Source: Acholoe squamosa (Eukaryota; Annelida; Polychaeta; Phyllodocida; Polynoidae). Taken from it: a DNA stretch of 64,000 nucleotides. The position numbers were made by a program, and so were the translations under genes. This document shows positions 12,710 to 21,232 of the stretch, in pieces. Under the pieces are notes generated by a model. It had not been told where the DNA came from. It was given only the letters and a program-made list of their open reading frames with translations, and did not search any database. The stretch spans positions 61,583,339 to 61,647,338 of the forward strand of contig OX439043.1 in the NCBI GenBank assembly GCA_949317995.1, given 5' to 3'. Every line of letters starts with the position of its first letter. Position 1 is the stretch's first letter.

Positions 12710-12712
<3 letters not shown>

Positions 12713-12753
<41 letters not shown>

Positions 12754-12801
12754 CATATATATATGTATATATATACATATATATAAACAAATAAATATAT
12801 A
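12713..12801. repeat. TA microsatellite at the left edge of the YR element
   Basis: Alternating A/T with interruptions (ATACATACATAT, AAACAAATAA) runs up to the first base of the A1 repeat. A second TA run starts at the other end of the element (17512-17561). The element therefore appears to have integrated in a TA tract. Confidence 0.85.
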
Positions 12802-13008
12802 TATGGGACTATATACACCCGTGTATATATTTATAATTAATATGTGCAGTGGCTGGACCTACTTTTCCTCCAGGGGCGCGCATTGGTATGTGTGACGTCA
12901 CCGTAAACATCCAGCACCTATATAAACTGCGGGATCCAAATTAACCGTCAGTTGGCGAGTTTTCTCATAGCGGCACACACCACGCTGGGTGGTGCCGGAA
13001 ATTTTAAC
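12802..13008 (+). repeat. A1 repeat of YR element
   Basis: The 207-bp left terminal unit begins TATGGGACTATATACACCC and ends GCCGGAAATTTTAAC. It is repeated as A2 at 17054-17260 without a visible mismatch. In this class the A and B units are thought to template a circular DNA intermediate whose junction is recombined into the genome. Confidence 0.9.
12893..12926 (+). promoter_or_regulatory. Candidate promoter in A1: CRE octamer and TATA box
   Basis: A perfect cAMP-response-type octamer TGACGTCA (12893-12900) is followed 18 bp later by TATATAAA (12919-12926). The gag ATG lies at 13056, leaving about 100 bp of possible leader. The same pair occurs in A2 (17145-17152 and 17171-17178), where it could drive transcription outward. 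Promoter activity is inferred from motifs only. Confidence 0.6.
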
Positions 13009-13055
13009 GGTTTTTGTCCGTTTTTCCAAGTTAATACGGTGTTTAACCTATCATT

Positions 13056-14084
13056 ATGGGTAGGAAAGGAACAACTAGCGGCACACAAAGGCCTAAGACC
13101 AAGAAATCGCCTAAAAAACTGAGGAAACATGCCAACTCTAGGATTTTGAGCAGTGTAGATTCCAATGGGGGTGGTCATGGATCATCTTCCCCAACTGCTA
13201 CTGGGGTTTCATTGGATTTGCCTGTTGACCAGACGTATATCGGGGAGCTGGAGGAACGTACTACTCGTATGGAGCAGCAGCTCGAAGATATCCGGTCCTT
13301 TTTGGAGAACCAGGCGGTTAATCGAGCAAGTACTTCAACAGCGACTGGCGAGGCTGAGACGGGTCGTGCACGTGGTGGTGTTTATAAACATTCCACAGTC
13401 AACATGGTAACCAAGCAACGAGGGCGTGGCCGGCAGCGCTCGCCTGACTACCGGGGTCTCCACGGCGACAGGGCAGGTCGTCGCCATCTTGGATCTTCGA
13501 GTAGATCGTCTTCGTACCGTAGTGTTTCCACGGATTCATCGGGTTCTATTGGATCTAATGCCTCAAGGAGTAACCGTCGACATGCTACAAAGTCTAGAGG
13601 TACGTTTGACCAGAAAAATTTCTTGAAGAAAGGTGAAAAAATGGACAGTATCGAGAAACTTCTGATCGTTAAAGTTAGAATGGTTAAGCAGTTGCTAGAG
13701 GAGGGTGAAGATGTGTTCGATGTGGTTAAGCATATTGAAGTTCTGGTAGAAAAATCCTCTACTAAAATATACACGTTAAAGGCTCTCGTAGCATACGACT
13801 CAGCGGTCAAGAATAGGGCTAATTTTGAGGGTGTTGGATCGTTTGGCGATGTTAAAAGTGAGGATATTCTGAGGCACCTGTCTTATGACGGAACGGTGCA
13901 AGCGCAGAAGGCGGGTGGGTCTAAGCCTAAGTCTTTCAAATCAAAACAATCCAACCGAACCTGTTATGCTTTCAACAGGGCCGTGGGTTGCAGGGAGGAC
14001 CCGTGCAGGTATCGTCATATTTGTGAGATTTGTGGTATGTCAAACCATGGTAAAGACAAATGTCAAAGGAACAAGAAAGACTAG
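13056..14084 (+). CDS. YR element gag-like protein
   Basis: 342 codons starting at a true ATG shortly after A1. The N-terminus is basic (MGRKGTTSGTQ, KTKKSPKK). A short coiled-coil-like stretch lies near residues 68-85 (IGELEERTTRMEQQLEDI), followed by Arg/Ser-rich low-complexity sequence (about 115-180), a conserved-looking helical segment (about 190-260), and a C-terminal Cys/His cluster. The cluster has CYAFN, a C-x4-C-x3-H-like part (CREDPCRYRH) and a CEIC..SNHGKDKC knuckle, a layout usual for DIRS-superfamily gag proteins. The likely role is binding element RNA in particles. It ends with TAG; the same frame stays open into pol. Confidence 0.8.
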   Translation: MGRKGTTSGTQRPKTKKSPKKLRKHANSRILSSVDSNGGGHGSSSPTATGVSLDLPVDQTYIGELEERTTRMEQQLEDIRSFLENQAVNRASTSTATGEAETGRARGGVYKHSTVNMVTKQRGRGRQRSPDYRGLHGDRAGRRHLGSSSRSSSYRSVSTDSSGSIGSNASRSNRRHATKSRGTFDQKNFLKKGEKMDSIEKLLIVKVRMVKQLLEEGEDVFDVVKHIEVLVEKSSTKIYTLKALVAYDSAVKNRANFEGVGSFGDVKSEDILRHLSYDGTVQAQKAGGSKPKSFKSKQSNRTCYAFNRAVGCREDPCRYRHICEICGMSNHGKDKCQRNKKD

Positions 14085-14129
14085 GAAAATTCACTTGGGC
14101 AAGGTCCTACATTGGGTTCTGATAGTTTG

Positions 14130-15340
14130 ATGCCTGATTCTAGTGTAGTATGTACGGTAGACCTTCCTGAGCCTCCCGTTTTTATCATTCCGGGTGAAAA
14201 TGTCAATAATGATAGTGTAAATATGTATGACTCCTGTGAATTGTCAAAGAATTTATTTAATTCTTATAGTTGCCCAGTACAGGGTGAGGTTGAACCACTG
14301 TTCACGGTGGAATGTTTAAATAGACCCAGCATCAAGGTCTATGATAGTTGTGTTAACGGTGTATGTAGGTGTGAGCATTTCATTTATGGTAGAAAGGCTC
14401 AAATACTCCCATGTCGACTTGCTAGTTTTCTTAGACAGTCCGACCTTATTAATATCAATCAGATTGAATCTGATTTTCTATGGTGTGGTTTTACCGAGGG
14501 TTTCAAAATTATTGACCCGGGGTGTGATACAACATATGATTGTAAAAATTATAAGTCTATTTTAGAGGATAGATTTTATGACGAGATGTGTAGCATTATT
14601 GTGGAGGAGTTGAACCAAGGCCTGGTTACTAAAACTGAGTGTAAACCTAAATGTATTCACTCCCTAGGGGGTGTGGAAAAATCTAATGGTAAGCTTCGTC
14701 CCATCACTGATTGCAGTATGCCAGCGGATATCTCTATTAATAACTTTATGAACACAACGTCCAGGAGCTTCTCGTATAACTCTATTAACACTGTTACTTG
14801 CCAACTTGATAGAAATGATTTTATGTGTGTGGTGGACTTGAAGTCTGCATATAGAAGTATTAACGTTTATGGCCCGCATGTAGGCTATCAAGGCTTCAGG
14901 TGGAATTTTGGCAGTGGAGATGAGTTTTTTGAGAGTAATTGGTTGACATTTGGTCTAAAGTGTGCTCCATATATATTTAGTAGAATATCTGATTTTTTGA
15001 CTATTATTGCAAAATTTTAAGGTGTAGATAGGATAGTAAACTACCTAGATGATTTTATTATCATAGCTAAAACTGAGGAGGATTGTTTACGTAAGAGGAA
15101 CACCCTAATCGAGTGTATGGAATATCTAGGTTTTATTGTGTCGAAAGAGAAGGTGACTGAGCCCAACCAGGTGTGTACTTTTTTGGGTATAACCATTGAC
15201 TCTACGGCTATGGAGTTGTCGCTTCCACAGAAGAAGCTAGATAAAATGAGCTCGGCTATAGACGAGTGTTTGGGTAAAAAATTCGTATCTAAGAAGACGT
15301 TGTTGAAAATTGGTGGTTTGATGTCATTCTGCTACGGGGT
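14130..15340 (+). pseudogene. YR element reverse transcriptase, interrupted
   Basis: The frame continues directly from gag after its TAG. The first ATG is 14130. RT motifs follow in order: GGVEKSNGKLRPITDCS (about 14668), FMCVVDLKSAYRSINV with the first catalytic Asp, LTFGLKCAPYIFSRI, then the catalytic box YLDD just after an in-frame TAA at 15018-15020, and VCTFLGITIDS. This is the DIRS-type RT order. After about 15330 the frame shifts to the one encoding RNase H. The single stop plus frameshift make this copy non-functional unless read through. It would copy element RNA to DNA, with RNase H following. Confidence 0.85.
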
Positions 15341-16039
15341 GGAAGAACTTTCAGCAGGAGATTGTTCGATCTCTGCGCTAGAGCCAGGAGTAGGGGTGTT
15401 ATTAAACTTAATGAGGAAACTCAAAATGACCTACTGTGGTGGAGGGATTTTTGTAGAATTTTCAATTGTAGAAATATCATCCTAAATGATAATGAATGTA
15501 CTCCTATGTATTCCGATTCCTCTATACAGGGCTTTGGAGCCTGGTTTGATAAGGATTATTTGTATGGTACTTGGGATGATTCTAACCCTATGTTGGACTG
15601 TGTGGGTCATTTTGTTCATGCCCCAAATCTTGATAATCTGAAAATTCACCACAGAAATATTAATGTGTACGAGCTTTACCCAGTAATGGTAGGTCTTAAA
15701 CGCTGGGTGAAGAAGTTTTCCAACACTAGAGTTCATTGTATAACGGACAACATGCAAGTCTTGGCCATGTTGAACACTGGTAGATCCAGGAATAAATTGT
15801 GTATGTCCTGGTTGAGAGAAATTTTTTGGTTATGTTTTATACATAATATTGAAATATATTCAACATATATTAAATCTGAGGAAAATGTTTTAGCAGACCA
15901 TTTGTCTAGACTAAATTACAAAGGTGTTCCTCTGAAATGTAAAAATGTTTTAACTAGTTATAACATGTGTTGCTATGCTTCCAGATCTGAGGGAGCTAGA
16001 GCGGAGAAGGAGAAGGGTTTTGTACAGGGGCGTGGCTGA
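15341..16039 (+). pseudogene. YR element RNase H domain
   Basis: This frame picks up after the frameshift with GRTFSRRLFDL, a block that ends the RT-connection region in DIRS-type pol. It is followed by an RNase H fold: MYSDSSIQGFGAWF (first Asp), NVYELYPV (Glu), HCITDNMQVLAML (Asp) and ENVLADHLSRL near the end. The C-terminal 65 bases overlap the start of the recombinase gene in another frame, an overlap common in this class. No adenine methyltransferase motif (DPPY-like) follows the RNase H. It is marked as pseudogene because it is cut off from the upstream RT. Confidence 0.8.
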
Positions 16040-16883
16040 GTCCACACGTAAGGTTCGCAAACATCAGTTCGGCAGGTACAAAAAATTTTGTAAAAAATTT
16101 AACTTTATTCCCCTACCTTGTTCTCCTTCTCAAGCCTCGTTGTATAGTGTATATTTATCAGATAAAATGAAACCTATATCGGTTAGAAATTATTTATCCG
16201 CAGTATGGTATTATCAGAAATTAAAAGGTTATTCTGATTATAGTAGTAGTTTCATTGTTAAAAAGACACTGGATGGTATTGAACGTAATTATAGAGGTTC
16301 TTCTATTAAAACAAATCCATTAACTCCCAGTGATATGTTGAAGATCAAATCTAAATTGAATTTGTCTGTATATGAGGATGTGGTCTTCTGGTCAGCTATC
16401 TTATTGTGTTACCGAGGTGTGTTCAGGGTGGGTCATGTAGTCGATTCCCCTCATAACTTTAAATCTAAAAGTGTTTCCTTATCTATTGACTGCATTCGCA
16501 TTGATGTTAGATCCTCTAAAACTGACCAATATGGTAGGAAACCTTACGTGGTATATTTGAAAAGAAATGATTATTCTGGTCTTTGTCCAGCTAGATACTT
16601 GAAAATTTGTAAGACATCTAATAGTAGACTATTGTTCACTATAGGAAACAAACCTTTAACTTATAACTATGTTAATACCAGGTTGAAAGCTATTGCTATA
16701 AAATGTGATATTCCCTACAGAGTTTCAACTCATTCACTCCGACATGGTGGAGCAACACTTCTAAAGAACTCTGGGTTAAATGTCGATGATATTAAAAAGA
16801 GAGCAAATTGGAAATCTAATGTGGTATATAATTATTTACATGATTCTAAGCAAGACCTACTAGCTCTGGATGTGATGTTGTAG
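15975..16883 (+). CDS. Tyrosine recombinase (YR retrotransposon integrase)
   Basis: 302 intact codons from an ATG. The N-terminal core-binding (SAM-like) region (about 20-110) includes STRKVRKHQFGRYKKFC. The catalytic domain (about 130-302) shows the first Arg in CYRGVFRVGHV, the H-x-x-R box HSLRHGGAT (His codon 16731-16733, Arg 16740-16742), the following NWKSNVV and the nucleophile Tyr in NYLHD (16833-16835). These are the R-H-R-Y residues of the phage-integrase family. It would join the circular element DNA to the genome by strand exchange, explaining the lack of a clear target duplication. It is the best preserved gene of this element. Confidence 0.9.
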   Translation: MLPDLRELERRRRRVLYRGVAESTRKVRKHQFGRYKKFCKKFNFIPLPCSPSQASLYSVYLSDKMKPISVRNYLSAVWYYQKLKGYSDYSSSFIVKKTLDGIERNYRGSSIKTNPLTPSDMLKIKSKLNLSVYEDVVFWSAILLCYRGVFRVGHVVDSPHNFKSKSVSLSIDCIRIDVRSSKTDQYGRKPYVVYLKRNDYSGLCPARYLKICKTSNSRLLFTIGNKPLTYNYVNTRLKAIAIKCDIPYRVSTHSLRHGGATLLKNSGLNVDDIKKRANWKSNVVYNYLHDSKQDLLALDVML

Positions 16884-16919
16884 TGAGGAATGGTGTATCC
16901 ATTGTGTTTGGCGGTTTTT

Positions 16920-17053
16920 GGCATGTACAGAATTGATATTGACCAAGTCAATTCTCACCAAACCCACTGTCTCCTTCCTTATTCCATTTGTAATATTGAT
17001 ATAATATTTATTATAATATTTGTTATTATTATTCCCAACGAACATGATTAACT
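16920..17053 (+). repeat. B1 repeat of YR element
   Basis: The 134-bp unit begins GGCATGTACAGAATTGATAT and ends at the boundary with A2. It recurs as B2 (17378-17511) with one substitution noted (CCTTATT against CCTTTTT). It lies 37 bp after the recombinase stop. Confidence 0.9.
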
Positions 17054-17260
17054 TATGGGACTATATACACCCGTGTATATATTTATAATTAATATGTGCA
17101 GTGGCTGGACCTACTTTTCCTCCAGGGGCGCGCATTGGTATGTGTGACGTCACCGTAAACATCCAGCACCTATATAAACTGCGGGATCCAAATTAACCGT
17201 CAGTTGGCGAGTTTTCTCATAGCGGCACACACCACGCTGGGTGGTGCCGGAAATTTTAAC
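17054..17260 (+). repeat. A2 repeat of YR element
   Basis: The second copy of the 207-bp A unit, directly abutting B1. It contains the TGACGTCA (17145-17152) and TATATAAA (17171-17178) pair. A 117-bp AT-rich spacer with TGTTATATTGTATTTA repeats separates it from B2. Confidence 0.9.
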
Positions 17261-17377
17261 TTTTAAATCTTATCTTGTATATATTGTATTACATTGTTAT
17301 ATTGTATTTTACTGTTATATTGTATTTATATTGTTATATTGTATTTATGTATTTATTCAAATTATTGTCTTAATAAA

Positions 17378-17509
17378 GGCATGTACAGAATTGATATTGA
17401 CCAAGTCAATTCTCACCAAACCCACTGTCTCCTTCCTTTTTCCATTTGTAATATTGATATAATATTTATTATAATATTTGTTATTATTATTCCCAACGAA
17501 CATGATTAA

Positions 17510-17511
<2 letters not shown>
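17378..17511 (+). repeat. B2 repeat, right end of YR element
   Basis: The second copy of the B unit forms the right terminus, followed directly by a TA run. An AATAAA at 17372-17377 just before it could act as a polyadenylation signal for element RNA. Confidence 0.85.

Positions 17512-17561
<50 letters not shown>
17512..17561. repeat. TA microsatellite at the right edge of the YR element
   Basis: A pure alternating TA run of about 50 bp borders B2. With the left TA tract it suggests integration into a pre-existing TA repeat. Confidence 0.9.
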
Positions 17562-17562
<1 letters not shown>

Positions 17563-17829
17563 CCATAACCTGAAGGCTTGTAACTGAAAGCATCATCATG
17601 TGTACACCTGCCTAGTCTCTTTTTCATTAGAGGTGCCTCCATATTTGGAAACACAGTCCTTTGAGTCCAATAGTATCCATTCAATAATATGTTGACTTCA
17701 TATTTTCTTGCATTTATATGAGGGTGAATGAATGGGCAATGGCACCTCCTGTAGGATGTGTTGATGAAAGGCATTAGACTTTGCAAAGATCTTCTCGCGA
17801 TGTGGTACATGTAGAAGGTGTTGGTTTAG

Positions 17830-18110
17830 AACTCTAAAAGGAGTGAAGGGATCCATGTTGTTAAGATGGCTAGGTAAATGGTTACTGGCGTTCCAACAAC
17901 TTTAGTAACACTTGACTTCATAAGTATCTCTGTGAATAGAGGACTGCTCCATAACTATTATATTGCTGAACCTACAGAATTATGACCTCCAGGGATGACA
18001 GGAAACAGTACTATTTTTTGTCATATCAATGAAACGGGCTGATGGCATTCAAATGTAGCATTAGAGTTACCATCACTTCAAATTTGATTTTGAAAGCTGG
18101 AGAGTGTTGT
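17830..18110 (+). repeat. Dispersed repeat, copy 2 (partner at 50-355)
   Basis: It matches 50-355 in the same orientation through a series of blocks such as AGGAGTGAAGGG, AAGTATCTCTGTGAATAG and CATTAGAGTTACCATCACTT. There is no conserved reading frame. The remaining DNA from 18111 to 18750 shows no feature. Confidence 0.6.
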
Positions 18111-18789
18111 TCAAAAACACAAAATCAAGTAACTTTGAGAAATAATTATCACCCCACTTCTTTGGTAGAGAGGGTTATCACTAACATTTAGGAGTTTCTT
18201 TTCACTTAAATACCAATAACATAGCCTATATCTCTGTGATATACCCATTCTACATTGACCTTAGATGGGGTTTCCAACCAAACTCTTATTCGTCCCTGAA
18301 GGCAACATACTGACTATTTTGTTCAATAAAGTTCCATATTATAACCATGTTGAAACTAACTTGAAAAGGACTCAAGGATTATTACTTGTACCTGCAAAGT
18401 ATGCACTCTTGATGCACCCTTCATCATGCTAGCCAACATGCCCAAAGATCCCAAATCACCAAGAGATTGCACTCCAGAATAGCCCGCCATGCCTCTCATC
18501 ATTCATGGTAATACTAAAGGCAAAACATAGCTGCAGAGTTTGTATTTAGGATGGAAATATCGTGGTCCGGCCTATCCTCCCACGTGCGGCTGCAACTGTA
18601 TCCAGATACAAAAGTCACCAAATAATGGTGTTGTTGTGTTCTAAGAATAAAGTCACTGCCATTGACCTGTATCCCATAAAGATTTTTGGTTGACAAAATA
18701 CCCTAGCAAATTGTCGTTATCTGTTGCCATAATTGGTCATCAATGGTGACTCCTTTTTGAGTGATAACTCACTGCGTCATCTTTAGCCA

Positions 18790-19275
18790 CGCTATGTCAG
18801 TCTCACATGGCATGGCGATTTATCACAACAGTCGCCAACATGATCTCACTTACTGCGTGAGTATGTGCCACCCCTTGTCATCCCTCAAAAAGCAGGGTGA
18901 CTTATCACCACTATCGCCAACATGGATCTGACTCACTGTGTGATTATGTGCCACTCCCAGTCAGTTCTCATTCAGAATGGCGACTTATCACCAACATCGC
19001 TAATATGGATCTCACTCCCTGCATGAGTATGCACCACTCCCAGTCAACTCTCACTCAGAATGGCAGCTTATCACCACCATCGCTGACATGGATGTCACTC
19101 GCTGTGTGAGTGTGTGCCACTGTCATCAACTCTCACACAAAATGGCGAGTTATCACCACTATTGCCAACATTGGTCTCACTCAATGCATGAATTTGTGTC
19201 ACTCCAAGTCAATGAGGATTGCATCATCTGTCACTCACTCTCACTCAGAATGGCAACTTATCACCACCATTGCCA
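18790..19275. repeat. Tandem array, period about 83 bp
   Basis: About six diverged units can be phased on TTATCACCAC..TCGCCAACAT. Successive copies start near 18819, 18901, 18984, 19067, 19149 and 19257, the last step lengthened by an insert. Each unit also carries CTCACTCAGAATGGCGA, a CACTCCCAGTCAA block and a TGAGTATG.GCCAC block. The small open frames here come from the array and are not genes. Confidence 0.8.
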
Positions 19276-19649
19276 AAGTTGTTGAGACAGCACCACTGTT
19301 CAACATGTAGCCTATCTAGGAAGTGTGGGCATGAAGTATAAGTCCCATACATATCAAATGTGCTTTGTTTCAGACTGATTTCCATGTAATACTTCAGATT
19401 TGAATCAAACAAGATTATTTAGAGAAAATATCAATTGAATTTAGATAGAGGTATCTATAAAATGAAAGCAACTATCTATAAACACCTCTTCTTTGGTTAC
19501 GGGAAAAATACATAGGGAAATATCTACATGAACACCTTGTCTGTGGTTAGATGGAAGATACATATGGCAATACCTTCTTTGGCAAAACATACTTTGATCT
19601 GGCAGATTTGAGGCTGCATGATTACCAATGTTGATGATCATGAGCTTTT

Positions 19650-20290
19650 TATCTAACAAGGTGAGTGATCACCAGCGTCGCCATCCATGGTGAACCTGTG
19701 CTATGACATGGTGCGCATTTCATCTAGCGAGGTGAGTGATCAACCGCCTTGCTATCCCTGGTGAGTGTGAGTCATCACGATCCTCGCCAACCATTGTGAA
19801 TGTGCGCTATGGCATGGTGTGTGTTTCATCTGGCGAGGTGAGTGATCACTTGTGTCACCATCCCTGGTGAGTGTGGGTGATCAAGATCCTCACCATCTGT
19901 GGTGAACCTGTGCTATCACGCGTTTCATCTAGCGAGGTGAGTGATTACCTGAGTGACCATCCCCCATAAGTGAGAGTGATCAGGATTCTTGCCATTCATG
20001 GTGAATGTGTGTTATGACGTGGTGTGTGTCTCATCTAGCGAAATGAGTAATCACTCATGTCGCCATCCCTGGTGAGGATGAGTGATCACTCATGTCGCCA
20101 TCCCTGGTGAGGATGAGTGATCACGATCCTTGCCATCCCTGGTGAACATGTGCTATGATGAGGTGCGTGTTTCATCTAGCGAGGTGAGTGATCACCCGCA
20201 TCGCCATCCCTGGTGAGTCTGAGTGATCACCATCCTCGCCATCTGAGGTGAGGCCATGTGATCACCACCATTGGTATTCTTCGTGATCTT
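19650..20290. repeat. Tandem array, period about 106 bp with 35-bp subunits
   Basis: Units phase on CTAGCGAGGTGAGTGATCAC at about 19731, 19837, 19936, 20043 and 20181. Within units, CGCCATCCCTGGTGAG.ATGAGTGATCAC repeats at about 35-bp spacing, with a local duplication at 20050-20120. Units also share GTGCTATGACATGGTG. It lies about 0.5 kb before the LTR element and is distinct from the 83-bp array, though both carry GATCAC and CGCCAT words. Confidence 0.8.
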
Positions 20291-20832
20291 TTGCTATAGC
20301 GACGTTGTGTTCCATCTAGCGACATGTGTAAGCCACTTCACACAGGTTGATGAGGAGTCACGACAATTTGCTGGGATGAAATTGGCATAAATTGTGTCGA
20401 ACACAGGGGGCGATCAGGAAATGGACAGATAACAGATAAAGGTTTTTATTTGGTTTGCTTCTGGCTTAGTGGAGCCTCACTACAATGGTAGTTAGATCAC
20501 AAATAAGGTCATGGTGTTGCAATTATTGGTTCCTTTTCCGCGAAGAGATTGACGTTTACAGGGGTTTAATTTGATATCCCTGACGAAGACATGGGCCTCA
20601 AATCACAAGGAAACTCACTATGTGTCACCTATAGTAAACTACCTTAGTGCCTGCAGTGTGATGATTACTCTTTATTTCATGGTGGATACGACAGTCTCAT
20701 AGGTTTAACCAAGAGGCTCCGTATCACATGGGGCCATGGAATACAACATCCTGTACTCGATGGCAAGGTGATGTAACATTCTGATGCTGTAAACAAGTTG
20801 CAATTTAGTTGAATTTCATTGTTTTAAGATTG

Positions 20833-21207
20833 TGTAGAGGTACGTATTGTTTAACCATAGAGTTGGGTACCGTCTGGCGTGGCGGGTGAGTCGAGTCGTC
20901 GGACGTTCCTCAGGTTCCGGATAGGTGGCAGCACCGATCCGGGTCTGTGGGGACATCTGACGACGAACACCTGGGTCCTTATATAAAGCCCAGGGCTCAG
21001 CCGCTACGTCAGAGGCCCTTCTGGCCTCCGCAGAATGTAGATCACTATTAATCATTATTAGCTGCCCCTTTTATACTATCCGTCAGCCGTGAGTGTGCAT
21101 TAAGTAATAAATCTAACCGTTGGCATACACTTGAAATACTGTCTTACTCTTTCTTTCCGAATCGTAAGACCCGAACCCCCAGGTCCGTAAGGCCACAACC
21201 CCTTACA
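20833..21207 (+). repeat. 5' LTR of L1
   Basis: 375 bp, TG...CA ends. It contains TATATAAAGCCC (about 20980) as a likely TATA box and AATAAA (about 21108) as a likely polyadenylation signal, so U3-R-U5 can be assigned roughly. It differs from the 3' LTR only near 21064-21090 (three substitutions). Confidence 0.95.
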
Positions 21208-21208
21208 C

Positions 21209-21223
21209 TGGTGCCGTGACCAG
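21209..21223 (+). promoter_or_regulatory. Primer-binding site of L1
   Basis: TGGTGCCGTGACCAG starts one base after the LTR. TGG complements the CCA end of a tRNA, as expected for minus-strand priming. The identical 15 bases lie at the same place in element L2. I cannot assign the tRNA without a tRNA set. Confidence 0.8.
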
Positions 21224-21232
21224 TTAATTCTG

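Larger units (their letters stand above)
12802..17511 (+). mobile_element. YR (DIRS/Ngaro-type) retrotransposon
   Basis: A 4.7-kb element with the order A1 (12802-13008), gag, RT-RNase H, tyrosine recombinase, B1 (16920-17053), A2 (17054-17260), B2 (17378-17511). A1 and A2 are 207-bp direct repeats that look identical. B1 and B2 are 134-bp direct repeats with one difference noted. Split direct repeats plus a tyrosine recombinase in place of a DDE integrase define PAT/Ngaro-type elements of the DIRS superfamily. No methyltransferase is seen between RNase H and recombinase, which leans to Ngaro. There is one in-frame stop and one frameshift in pol, so this copy is recently broken. Confidence 0.9.

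Noticed and set aside
17241..17509. Small Tyr/Ile/Phe-rich frames after A2
   Set aside because: They translate the AT-rich TGTTATATTGTATTTA spacer between A2 and B2 and are not conserved elsewhere in the element.
18790..20290. CRISPR-like array
   Set aside because: Units are contiguous diverged tandem repeats without unique spacers of constant length, in a eukaryotic genome.
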